Shown here in pieces: positions 17,002 through 24,856 of a stretch of DNA of 47,408 bases; the first letter of the stretch is position 1; each line of letters starts with the position of its first letter. This stretch comes from an uncultured Nitrosomonas sp. (lineage in GTDB: Bacteria; Pseudomonadota; Gammaproteobacteria; Burkholderiales; Nitrosomonadaceae). The translations under genes and the position numbers were made by a program. The notes beneath the pieces were generated by a model, which ran no database searches, was not told the DNA's origin, and was given only the letters and a program-made list of their open reading frames with translations. The stretch is taken from positions 1 through 47,408 of the forward strand of contig CADEDJ010000022.1 of NCBI GenBank assembly GCA_902826055.1, written 5' to 3'.

Positions 17002-18285
17002 ATGATGAAATCAAGATATATTTCTAATCCACATCCTATCGGATTTAAATTGCTTCTTCCATTATTACTGTTCGCAATTATGACAGCAGCCTGTACAACA
17101 AATAGAGGATATTTCGGGGTAGGCAATCCTACCGTGTTAAATAATGAAAAAACCAGACTGAGTCTCAGTAATCAACAAAAAGAAGTTATCAATACAACAC
17201 GCCTTGAGGCGATTGATCCTTTTGCTATAAATCAGACGTATTTACTCGCATCAAACATAGAAAAGAAAGGCTCCGTAACTATTATCACACCGGCACCGGG
17301 TGCTGCTAAAGCCCCAGTACCTAAGAACGATTTAGCTACGCCATCGGCGCCTTCAGACCCTACGCCAATTATAACTATTGCCGGACCTGAAAAATATTCA
17401 GGCCTGGTAGTTGATGGGTTTACAAGCCTGGAATCATATTCCGCGCATAAAATAAATTCCTCCGAAAAGCTTGATCCCAACATGATGGGTATAGAGACAC
17501 ACGATCAAATTTATAAAATAAAATTTGATTTATGGATCGAGCCAGTCCGTCAAAACTACACAAGCTATATTTGGCGCTGGTTACCGGCAATTTTTTCTGA
17601 ACACGGCTTTCGAAATTACACAAAAGATTATCATGCAGAAATCAATTTCCACCTAGGTTGCTCAAAATCAGAAAATAAACCAGTACTAGAAAAAACATCA
17701 ACACCAGAAAATACACCAACGCCAATAAACACATCAGAAAATAACGAGGATTGCCCGTTCAAAGTTGTTTTAGTCCAGCCTACCCATGAAGGTATTAATT
17801 CCTTTAATATGGCCCTTCAACAAGAAACTTCCCAATTTGCATTATTTGGGTCTTGGCTTGGTAGCGCAGCAGGAATAGATTTGTCTGAGAGGCATAAAGA
17901 ACAGTTAGTCCAACAACGTAAGGATCCGGTTTTACGCGGGATTATCGATTCGAAAGCGGATTTTCGTTTTTTAGTTTCACCTCGTATACATGTTGAGCAG
18001 CGAACCTTCCGCATTCCTTTTCTCATGAGCCGCTATTCTATTGAACGAGGACTAGAATCAGGGCCCTATACCGTATCCGCCTATATTTTAGTTAAGCCAG
18101 AAGTTAAATTACCTGTATTAAAAGTATCTATCCGTGGCGACTATAAATTATTGGGCAGCGCAGCCAGATCTGATATTGAAGATAGAGCTCCAATATACCC
18201 AATACGCGAGAAATATACCAAGAAAGAAGGGTTAGGACCAGAAAGGCTTTTCATCCATCACGATATATCTTTAGATAGAATTTGA
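17002..18285 (+). CDS. Large lipoprotein of unknown function
   Basis: 427 residues from the ATG at 17002, with GGAG 6 bases upstream. The signal peptide (GFKLLLPLLLFAIMTAAC) has a lipobox TAAC, so it is a lipoprotein. The mature part begins with a linker rich in Pro/Ala/Ser (about 95-125), and another Thr/Pro/Glu repeat-like stretch (ENTPTPINTSEN) sits near 230-245. The rest is mixed alpha/beta with FKVVLVQPTHEGINSFNMAL and DFRFLVSPRIHVEQRTFRIPF. I recognise no family. An SGNH hydrolase gene follows 119 bases downstream in the same direction; the two may form one unit at the cell surface. Confidence 0.75.
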   Translation: MMKSRYISNPHPIGFKLLLPLLLFAIMTAACTTNRGYFGVGNPTVLNNEKTRLSLSNQQKEVINTTRLEAIDPFAINQTYLLASNIEKKGSVTIITPAPGAAKAPVPKNDLATPSAPSDPTPIITIAGPEKYSGLVVDGFTSLESYSAHKINSSEKLDPNMMGIETHDQIYKIKFDLWIEPVRQNYTSYIWRWLPAIFSEHGFRNYTKDYHAEINFHLGCSKSENKPVLEKTSTPENTPTPINTSENNEDCPFKVVLVQPTHEGINSFNMALQQETSQFALFGSWLGSAAGIDLSERHKEQLVQQRKDPVLRGIIDSKADFRFLVSPRIHVEQRTFRIPFLMSRYSIERGLESGPYTVSAYILVKPEVKLPVLKVSIRGDYKLLGSAARSDIEDRAPIYPIREKYTKKEGLGPERLFIHHDISLDRI

Positions 18286-18404
18286 GAGCAAGAACGGCAT
18301 AATTTACTGCAATCGAATCCATTATTTTTGGAATGGGTCAATTGGTTGAATGATCGTTAATTGTTGGAATAATTACTGATAATCGAGCTTTCCTCAAATT
18401 TTTT

Positions 18405-20411
18405 ATGACAATTTTATTGCACAAGCACTCTACAAGATATTTTTTAATGATGATTTTTACAAAAGTATTTGTAATTCACTGCTTTTTCTGGTTCTGTTTT
18501 TGCATTAACAATGTAAAGGCTGCACCTGTTATAACCTGGGATTTTAAAGAGGGATCATCTAATTTCAGTTTCTTGCACGAAAAGTTAACGATACTTTTTC
18601 CGAGCAATAACGAATCATCACATGTGCACTTGGAGAAAATATTGAGTGATGAAAAATCTAAGGATTATCAAGAATATACAAAAACCTTGGAATATATTGT
18701 TCAAAATAATTGGATAACAGAATGGGATGATTACAAGAATGAATACAGGAGTAATTATGGCACAGCATGTGAGAATGATCGTCCTGCCGCATTTTGCCAG
18801 GAGATTACATTTAGCATTGCAAACTTCTATGCTAAAAATTGTTTATGGTCTGTCGACGGTAAAGCTCCTGTAAGCGCCTTATGTAAAAAATTTTCGGCTA
18901 ACATTCCAATTGATAAAAACATAATAATTCGAGTCCATCCAATAGATAGACCAGCCGATACAATTGAAACAACTGTTCATGTTAAAGGTAAGGTAATAAT
19001 TGCATTAGGAGATTCATTTGCTTCCGGGGAAGGGAATCCTGATCGTCCAGCGAAACATGATGATAATATTTCGAAAATTGGTAGTGGGTATAACTTCTAC
19101 TTATCCCGTGGTAAAAATTGGCAATCTTCTTTGCAGAGTGGCCCGCTATGGCTAGATCGTACTTGCCATCGATCAATGCTTTCGCATCAATTCTTGGTAG
19201 CGCTAAGATATGCCGCCGAGAATCCAAAACAAAGAGTAGTTTTTGCATCTTTTAGTTGTTCTGGAGCGGAGATTGTCAGGGGATTACTACAACCTCAGTT
19301 GAGCTTACCTTATAAAAATACCAGTGAAAAATTACCTCTGTCTCAGATTGATAGCGCAGTGAATTTTCTGTGTAGTGATACGAGAGAGGAATCGAAGGGG
19401 GAAAATGATTTCAGGATAGTGTGTAATGACCCTGATAATCCTACTAAATTTAGAAAACCTGACTTAATTCTTTTATCGATCGGAGGTAACGATGCCGGCT
19501 TTGGCCCTTTAATAGCCAATACTTTTTCACCTAAACTGCCACTCCCGCTTTTTCTTTTTTTACCGGTCAAACTTACTTTTCCTTATTTTGATATCTTCCA
19601 AGGGTCGATGCAGCTTGCTGGAAAATACAAAACTCCTGATCAAGCAGAAGAAATTATAAAAAATAAGCTTGAAGGATTATATAAGAAACTGAATGAAGAG
19701 CTAAAAGAAAGATTTCTTGTGGATCATCATCAACCTGGAATTATTCAAACAAATTATCCTGATCTTCTTAAGAGTTGCGATCAGGATTGGAATCGCATGG
19801 GCAATCTCGGTCTCCAGATAATTGATAAGGATCTGGAAAATTTGGGAACGCGCTTAACGAGACCATTTAGAGATTACGAATGGTTCTTTCCTCCATTTGT
19901 TGAAGAATGGTTTAATACAATGGATTTATCAATTTCAGAAAGAGAAGCAAAAAAACTACGAGAAAAAGTAATTACCAAACTCCAAGAAGCAGTAATAGCG
20001 AATGAAAAATATAAGTGGAAAATCGCTGAAATAGATGAAAAAGTTATAAAAGAGCATGACTTGTGCTCATTGGATGAAGTTGGTAAAACAAAAACAGATG
20101 ATTCCGAAAAAATCTTTAAGACATTTAGAGTTCCGTATCGCGATCATGAAGGAGCTAAAACTGAATGGCTCAATGATTTTAAGCCATCGGAATGGAGTAA
20201 AAATCCTTATTCTTTTAAGCGCCAGCGTTGGTTCAATACGATTGACGACTCAATAATGAAATTAGCAACACGAATTTGCCCTGAACATTGGCAAAATGGA
20301 AAAGATGTATGTAATGAAATGCTAATGGGGGCTATGCATCCAACCTTAGCTTATCATGCTACTCTCGCGGATGTTATTTATTCCACTGCAAAAGATATTT
20401 TGGAAAAATAG
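18405..20411 (+). CDS. Exported SGNH/GDSL-family hydrolase
   Basis: 668 residues, long for the family. An N-terminal hydrophobic signal (about 10-38, ending VKAAP) exports it. The hydrolase signatures are block I GDSFASGEG at 202-210 with nucleophile S204, SFSCSGAEI near 282-290, block III SIGGNDAGFG at 358-367, and a catalytic His in MHPTLAYH near 644-651. This GDSxxSGEG type occurs in secreted lipases and esterases. The N-terminal 160 residues with several cysteines and a Lys/Glu-rich helical insert (about 500-570) are unusual extensions. The start codon has no strong ribosome site; an ATG a few codons downstream is possible. Substrate unknown: lipid or acetylated glycan. Confidence 0.85.
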   Translation: MTILLHKHSTRYFLMMIFTKVFVIHCFFWFCFCINNVKAAPVITWDFKEGSSNFSFLHEKLTILFPSNNESSHVHLEKILSDEKSKDYQEYTKTLEYIVQNNWITEWDDYKNEYRSNYGTACENDRPAAFCQEITFSIANFYAKNCLWSVDGKAPVSALCKKFSANIPIDKNIIIRVHPIDRPADTIETTVHVKGKVIIALGDSFASGEGNPDRPAKHDDNISKIGSGYNFYLSRGKNWQSSLQSGPLWLDRTCHRSMLSHQFLVALRYAAENPKQRVVFASFSCSGAEIVRGLLQPQLSLPYKNTSEKLPLSQIDSAVNFLCSDTREESKGENDFRIVCNDPDNPTKFRKPDLILLSIGGNDAGFGPLIANTFSPKLPLPLFLFLPVKLTFPYFDIFQGSMQLAGKYKTPDQAEEIIKNKLEGLYKKLNEELKERFLVDHHQPGIIQTNYPDLLKSCDQDWNRMGNLGLQIIDKDLENLGTRLTRPFRDYEWFFPPFVEEWFNTMDLSISEREAKKLREKVITKLQEAVIANEKYKWKIAEIDEKVIKEHDLCSLDEVGKTKTDDSEKIFKTFRVPYRDHEGAKTEWLNDFKPSEWSKNPYSFKRQRWFNTIDDSIMKLATRICPEHWQNGKDVCNEMLMGAMHPTLAYHATLADVIYSTAKDILEK

Positions 20412-20537
20412 AAAATCCTATTGATTGCAGTAGTTGCAACCCGAACTCCGATTGACGAAGCGTCCTTTGGATCAAATTCAGCTGTTCAATGTATGTAGTA
20501 ATTCTAGCTTGATATTTTTGTAAAATGTAGCCAATCA

Positions 20538-20891
20538 TTAACTCCAGACAGCAGCAAGCTGCTCGGCGTCAAAACCGACAGTTACACGCTTTCCATCGGT
20601 AATCAGCGGTCTTTTGATCAGGCGACCGTTACTTGCCAGCAAAGCCACTATCTCACGATGAGATAACGCCGGTAATCGCTGCTTGATTTTTAGTTCTCGG
20701 TACTGCACGCCACTGGTATTGAAAAACTTGTGCAATGGAACATCGGCACGCGCAACAATGGCAGTTAATTCTTCACCACAGGGCGGATTTTCGGTGATAT
20801 CTATAAATTCATAATTAATTCCGGTTTGTTGCAAGAATTGTTCCGCTTTACGGCAGGTACTGCATTTTTTATAACCATAGAATTTGAGCAT
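20538..20891 (-). CDS. ArsC/Spx-family thioredoxin-fold protein (YffB-like)
   Basis: 117 residues from the ATG at 20891; an ORF start GTG at 20900 is an alternative. The fold has a CSTCRKAEQFL motif near the N-terminus (CxxC), then INYEFIDITENPP, NTSGVQYRELKI and the C-terminal KRPLITDGKRVTVGF. This pattern fits the Spx/YffB branch of the arsenate reductase family, with the RP-Pro loop at KRPL. It is probably a cytoplasmic thiol reductase of unknown substrate. No ars genes are near, so I would not call it an arsenate reductase. The cupin gene ends 38 bases upstream in the same direction, so the two could share a transcript. Confidence 0.85.
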   Translation of the reverse strand: MLKFYGYKKCSTCRKAEQFLQQTGINYEFIDITENPPCGEELTAIVARADVPLHKFFNTSGVQYRELKIKQRLPALSHREIVALLASNGRLIKRPLITDGKRVTVGFDAEQLAAVWS

Positions 20892-20928
20892 AAGCTTCAC
20901 TTAATTAAAAGTTGATTGGTTTTAAAAT

Positions 20929-21264
20929 CTACTCTCCACCCTTAGGTCCCCAGAAAACCACCCACGTGGAGAAATCCGCTGAGAAATTTTCAAAACGATG
21001 TTCAACATGAGCCGCCACAAAAAATACCATACCCGGTTTGAATGGATGACGTTCCCCAGCTACCACAAAGTCGCCGTGACCGGAATGAATAAAATACAAT
21101 TCATCTTGATCGTGCGGTGTTTGGATATCAGTGTCCTTAGGCGCGTACACTTCAACCGACATGGAACCATGCGCAAATGCTTGCACGAATGGCTCTCCCC
21201 TCGGCCATTCCTCACTTACTTTGCCTGGTATGCGTTGCATCAAATCTGATAGCGTTGCTTTCAT
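20929..21264 (-). CDS. Cupin-domain protein
   Basis: 111 residues from the ATG at 21264; an ORF start at 21276 is a GTG without support. Single cupin_2 barrel: motif 1 is PHDQDELYFIHSGHGDFVVAG with metal ligands His, Glu and His-like positions, and motif 2 is KPGMVFFVAAHVEHRFEN. The preceding EEWPRGEPFVQAFAHGSMSVEVYAP is typical of small cupins of unknown function. Probably a metal-binding cytoplasmic protein. It is upstream of the ArsC/Spx-like gene in the same direction. Confidence 0.85.
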   Translation of the reverse strand: MKATLSDLMQRIPGKVSEEWPRGEPFVQAFAHGSMSVEVYAPKDTDIQTPHDQDELYFIHSGHGDFVVAGERHPFKPGMVFFVAAHVEHRFENFSADFSTWVVFWGPKGGE

Positions 21265-21392
21265 TGTCCCTCTCACACATATGCTATTAAAAGTAATTTT
21301 TTCATTTTGTTTCCAAACTAAGTATAAGTGAAGTCGATAGTTGGCGGCAATTTCTACGGCCTTGACGAAGATCTGGGATAAAAACCAAAATA

Positions 21393-22592
21393 CTAGAGAT
21401 TAGTTTCAGCGGCAGTACGACGACTCAAACCAGACAGATTCATTTCTAGATGGTGCCGAAACAGTGGAAATACACTGAATGTTCGAAGCAAAACATTCCT
21501 CACTAATCGCTTGGATAAGCCCTTCATGATCGCCATCTGTGTTAATTGTTCAGCAAGTTGAAGAACTTGCTGAGCGGCTGGCCGTCGTAATATTTCATAC
21601 TGATCGAGATAGCTATCATCTTTGTGCCTCAAAATCGCATGGCTTAAAATACGACCCAGTATGCATGCATCTATCAGGCCTGTATTCATTCCCTGCCCCC
21701 CTGCTGGACTATGCACATGTGCAGCATCACCCACGAGAAAGAAATGCCTGCGACGATACTGATTCGCCACACGATGATGTAAACGGAAGTGTGAACTCCA
21801 ATGCACGTATGTCACTTTACTCGCGGCATAAGTTGGTCCACGCATATCCAATAGTGCTTGCACATCAGTCATTGCAAGCTGCATTGGAACACTGTCAAGA
21901 GTCGCCACAATCCGATATCTACCTGACGGTAACGGCGCCACAACCAGTAAACCAGCCGGCGAAAAAAACTGTATAACCTCGTCACTGCCATAACTCCAGT
22001 TCATATCCACATCTGCCAGAATAAATGACTGTTCATGACTACCGCCGGCAAATTCAATTCCAACCGTCTCTCGCACCAAACTATGCATACCATCAGCGCC
22101 GATCACATAGCGCGCGTTAATAACTTGCTTACCTTGGCCCGTTGCGATGGAAGCATGAATTCCTCCACTTGTTTCGACAAGCTTTTCAACAGTACAACCC
22201 CAACGAACGGCACCGCCGAGATCAGTAAGTGCTTCGTTGAGAATTCTCTCTGTGCTGTCTTGAGGTAACATTAACAAAAAATTGTAACGTGTAGGAAGTG
22301 AATCAAAATGCAATCGTACTAAAACATGATCACGGTCACGAATACTGAATTTAGAAAGTTTCAGACCCTCTTGCACGAGCCGATCGGACACGTTGATCGA
22401 CTCCAGGATTTCTAAAGTGTGTGCATGGATTACCGCAGCACGTGAGGTATTTTGGCCAATCACAAGCTTATCAACGATCATCGTATTAATACCAGAACGC
22501 ATCAGCGCAATGGCTAAAGCTAAACCTGTCGGCCCCGCTCCCACAATCAAAACATCAGTATCTTCTGTAGCTGTCTTAATAGTCATCTCCAT
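21393..22592 (-). CDS. FAD-dependent aromatic-ring monooxygenase-like protein
   Basis: 399 residues. The ATG at 22592 has a strong AGGAGG 8 bases upstream. Group A flavoprotein monooxygenase (p-hydroxybenzoate hydroxylase type): dinucleotide motif DVLIVGAGPTGLALAIALMRSG at about 13-34, ADGMHSLVRETVGI near 175-188 (DG motif), and FLVGDAAHVHSPAGGQGMNTGLIDA near 290-314 (GD motif). It uses NAD(P)H and oxygen to hydroxylate an aromatic or polyketide substrate; which one cannot be told. No ubiquinone genes are near. It precedes no close partner; the lipase-like gene upstream ends about 90 bases away. Confidence 0.9.
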   Translation of the reverse strand: MEMTIKTATEDTDVLIVGAGPTGLALAIALMRSGINTMIVDKLVIGQNTSRAAVIHAHTLEILESINVSDRLVQEGLKLSKFSIRDRDHVLVRLHFDSLPTRYNFLLMLPQDSTERILNEALTDLGGAVRWGCTVEKLVETSGGIHASIATGQGKQVINARYVIGADGMHSLVRETVGIEFAGGSHEQSFILADVDMNWSYGSDEVIQFFSPAGLLVVAPLPSGRYRIVATLDSVPMQLAMTDVQALLDMRGPTYAASKVTYVHWSSHFRLHHRVANQYRRRHFFLVGDAAHVHSPAGGQGMNTGLIDACILGRILSHAILRHKDDSYLDQYEILRRPAAQQVLQLAEQLTQMAIMKGLSKRLVRNVLLRTFSVFPLFRHHLEMNLSGLSRRTAAETNL

Positions 22593-22681
22593 AAGAAATA
22601 CCTCCTGTTTAATTAGACAATACTAAATGCATGTATGTTTTCTATGATCAGAATCTACTCCAAAATGATTGACAATTTCCG

Positions 22682-23944
22682 TCATTCGGCAAAATGGCTT
22701 TTTTGCACATGCCTTTTCTCATTCAAGGAAGACGCGCGGCCATTAATCCACTGCTCAATTTTCCTCAAAAGCTCGCTACGTACAGGTTCTTTCAAAAACA
22801 GATGCTGGTGATAAGGCACATTATGTAACGCGAGAATTTCATTATCGGGATTGCGTTTTAAAGTAGCCCGTGCAAAATCCACGCTACCCCACGAAGGAGT
22901 AATCGGATCATGCTCCGAATAAACCAAGTAATAGGGAATTGCAAATTGATTCATTTTGCGACGAAAAGAGACAATTTCTTCTTCGATACCTTTTACAAAT
23001 CGTAATAACGTGCGACGAACTATCCAGCTATCGGCACGTAGACGTGCTTTTTCTTCTTCACTATCGGTCAGGTAATTTTTCACCCATTCTGGTGAGATCG
23101 GTGTTAGAAAGCTTCGCAAAACCGGCCAGGACAATACTTCGAACAAACCATCCAAAACCGGTACCGTTATTAATGACAGTAACTGATTGAATAGCAACAA
23201 TGGCAAAGCCTCATTCTGAGGATTCAAAAAATGCGTTTCCGCATGAAATGACAATTTGATCAACGGATTTGTCAGCCAGCCACGCCAACCCGGCGGCTCA
23301 CTCACAGCAAATGCTGGCGCCAGCAAAACAATACCCTGCACACGTTTCGCCAACTCGTCATCCTTCCGATGCTGTACCCAATAAGAAGCAGTCACCAAAG
23401 CCCCTAAACTGTGTGAAATAATAAATACCGGCCGCCCCGGCTCTCCCCGTGCATCGCAAAGTAAAATCAGTTGCCTGAGCGCTCGATCCAAATCCCTCCG
23501 TAGCGGCTGCAAATTCTTCAATGCGGATTGCGCCAAATAAGCATCACTCACTTCCACCTTGTTTGAACCACCAGCTAATGCCACATCTGCTTGGCGCAAT
23601 ACTGAATTGGACAGGCCATGCGCATAATAGTCAAAACCCGCAACGATAAAATTCCGGGAAAAAAATCGAGCGATCTCTCCATAGCGCCCGATATGTTCAT
23701 TCATACCGTGAACCAATAATAAGCAAGCTTGCGCCCGGGTGAATTCCGATGGCGACAGTACACGTAAAATTAGAGATTCATTACCATCAGATGGATTAAT
23801 ACGAACTTCTTCGCCCCAGCGAGGATACGGTTGACTGATAAATTGCTGGTGTACACAACCGGAGAGCAACACGAGCACAACGCGCATTGCTACAAAAACC
23901 ACTTTGGACCATATACTCTTCAATATCATTTCATTATCAGGCAT
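22682..23944 (-). CDS. Alpha/beta hydrolase lipoprotein, monoglyceride-lipase/lysophospholipase type
   Basis: 420 residues. An N-terminal membrane segment ends in lipobox LLSGC, so the protein is a lipoprotein. The hydrolase has LLLVHGMNEHIGRYGEIARF (oxyanion HG), AGFDYYAHGLS, nucleophile motif ISHSLGAL (Ser in HSLG), Asp in YSEHDPITP and His in PYHQHLF. These are the serine aminopeptidase S33 / monoglyceride lipase signatures. Compared with the usual 280-320 residues it has an insertion of about 60 residues between the nucleophile and the Asp (LPLLLFNQLLSLITVP region). The start ATG choice is uncertain by a few residues. Confidence 0.88.
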   Translation of the reverse strand: MPDNEMILKSIWSKVVFVAMRVVLVLLSGCVHQQFISQPYPRWGEEVRINPSDGNESLILRVLSPSEFTRAQACLLLVHGMNEHIGRYGEIARFFSRNFIVAGFDYYAHGLSNSVLRQADVALAGGSNKVEVSDAYLAQSALKNLQPLRRDLDRALRQLILLCDARGEPGRPVFIISHSLGALVTASYWVQHRKDDELAKRVQGIVLLAPAFAVSEPPGWRGWLTNPLIKLSFHAETHFLNPQNEALPLLLFNQLLSLITVPVLDGLFEVLSWPVLRSFLTPISPEWVKNYLTDSEEEKARLRADSWIVRRTLLRFVKGIEEEIVSFRRKMNQFAIPYYLVYSEHDPITPSWGSVDFARATLKRNPDNEILALHNVPYHQHLFLKEPVRSELLRKIEQWINGRASSLNEKRHVQKSHFAE

Positions 23945-24361
23945 CCTGAATGCCTTGATGAGCTTTTATGATTGATATTATTATAACCCTCTCGTGATTC
24001 AGCAAAAATCCAGAGCCTAAAAAGTTTTCAGCCTCAAACTATTCGGCAGCAAAACTCGCGTAACTCAGTAAGAATACCGCAGTTAAAAGCTCAACGAGCA
24101 AACTCAACAATGGATTTGACTTAATGAGTGGCCACATGCAAAAGCACGGAGTATCAGAGAAGTTTGATCTAACGAAGTAAGATCTTTGCAAGGACCAAGG
24201 CCGATTGATGGAGTGTAAGCATTTTTATCATTAATTCGACCGGAAATACGCATCCATTTTAACCTTTCCGATCGATTCAAACAGCATAAAATGCTGCTAT
24301 TTGTGATTAATATCAAATGCTTGAATATATTTCAGGGATGACTAATTACAATGAGAAGAAA
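23945..24361. other. Intergenic stretch before the tRNA cluster
   Basis: About 415 bases. A 70-residue frame on the minus strand (24104-24316) faintly recalls a piece of an amino-acid permease (LILRAFACG), but there is no support for a working gene. Otherwise nothing was recognised. Confidence 0.4.
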
Positions 24362-24390
24362 TTGACGTTTTATGCCTAAAAAGGTATAGT
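24362..24390 (+). promoter_or_regulatory. Sigma-70 promoter of the tRNA-Pro/Arg/His cluster
   Basis: TTGACG at 24362-24367 and TATAGT at 24385-24390 with a 17-base spacer, 10 bases before the tRNA-Pro. A GC-rich discriminator (GCGCC) follows, as at stable-RNA promoters. Confidence 0.8.
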
Positions 24391-24400
24391 GCGCCTTTTT

Positions 24401-24477
24401 CGGGGTGTAGCGTAGTCTGGTAGCGCGCCTGGTTTGGGACCAGGATGTCGGGAGTTCAAATCTCTCCACCCCGACCA
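24401..24477 (+). tRNA. tRNA-Pro (anticodon TGG)
   Basis: Acceptor CGGGGTG/CACCCCG closes the cloverleaf. The anticodon stem CCTGG/CCAGG holds loop TTTGGGA, anticodon TGG. T arm has GTTCAAATC; discriminator A and encoded CCA at 24475-24477. First gene of a three-tRNA cluster. Confidence 0.95.
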
Positions 24478-24512
24478 ATTTTAGCCCTGATATTTAGAGC
24501 AAACCCGACTTG

Positions 24513-24589
24513 GTGCCCGTAGCTCAATCGGATAGAGCACCAGCCTTCTAAGCTGGGGGTTACAGGTTCGATTCCTGTCGGGCACGCCA
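24513..24589 (+). tRNA. tRNA-Arg (anticodon TCT)
   Basis: Acceptor GTGCCCG/CGGGCAC. The anticodon stem CCAGC/GCTGG holds loop CTTCTAA, anticodon TCT, which reads AGA/AGG. T arm GGTTCGATTCC; discriminator G and encoded CCA at 24587-24589. It lies 35 bases after tRNA-Pro and is probably processed from the same transcript. Confidence 0.95.
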
Positions 24590-24663
24590 TGAAAGCAACG
24601 ACTTGTTGTCTATAGACTGAATTGCTTATCAAATTCAAAAATACCGTATTCTTTGCACTTGTG

Positions 24664-24739
24664 GTGGCTGTAGCTCAGCTGGTAGAGCCCCGGATTGTGA
24701 TTCCGGTTGTCGTGGGTTCGAGTCCCATCAGCCACCCCA
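24664..24739 (+). tRNA. tRNA-His (anticodon GTG)
   Basis: Acceptor GTGGCTG/CAGCCAC with a G at 24663 as the expected extra G-1, opposite discriminator C. The anticodon stem CCGGA/TCCGG holds loop TTGTGAT, anticodon GTG. Encoded CCA at 24737-24739. Last gene of the cluster, about 75 bases after tRNA-Arg. Confidence 0.95.
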
Positions 24740-24856
24740 TTCTCTTTTAAAAACCATAAAATCCACGCGTGACATTAGCTTTTCAAAAATATATCATCAA
24801 ACAATTTACCTATCAGCTAAGCTAAGCCATCCTTTTTATGAGTCAGGAAATTTATC

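Noticed and set aside
24104..24316. 70-residue minus-strand frame with a permease-like LILRAFACG
   Set aside because: The resemblance is short, there are no clear membrane segments and no ribosome site.
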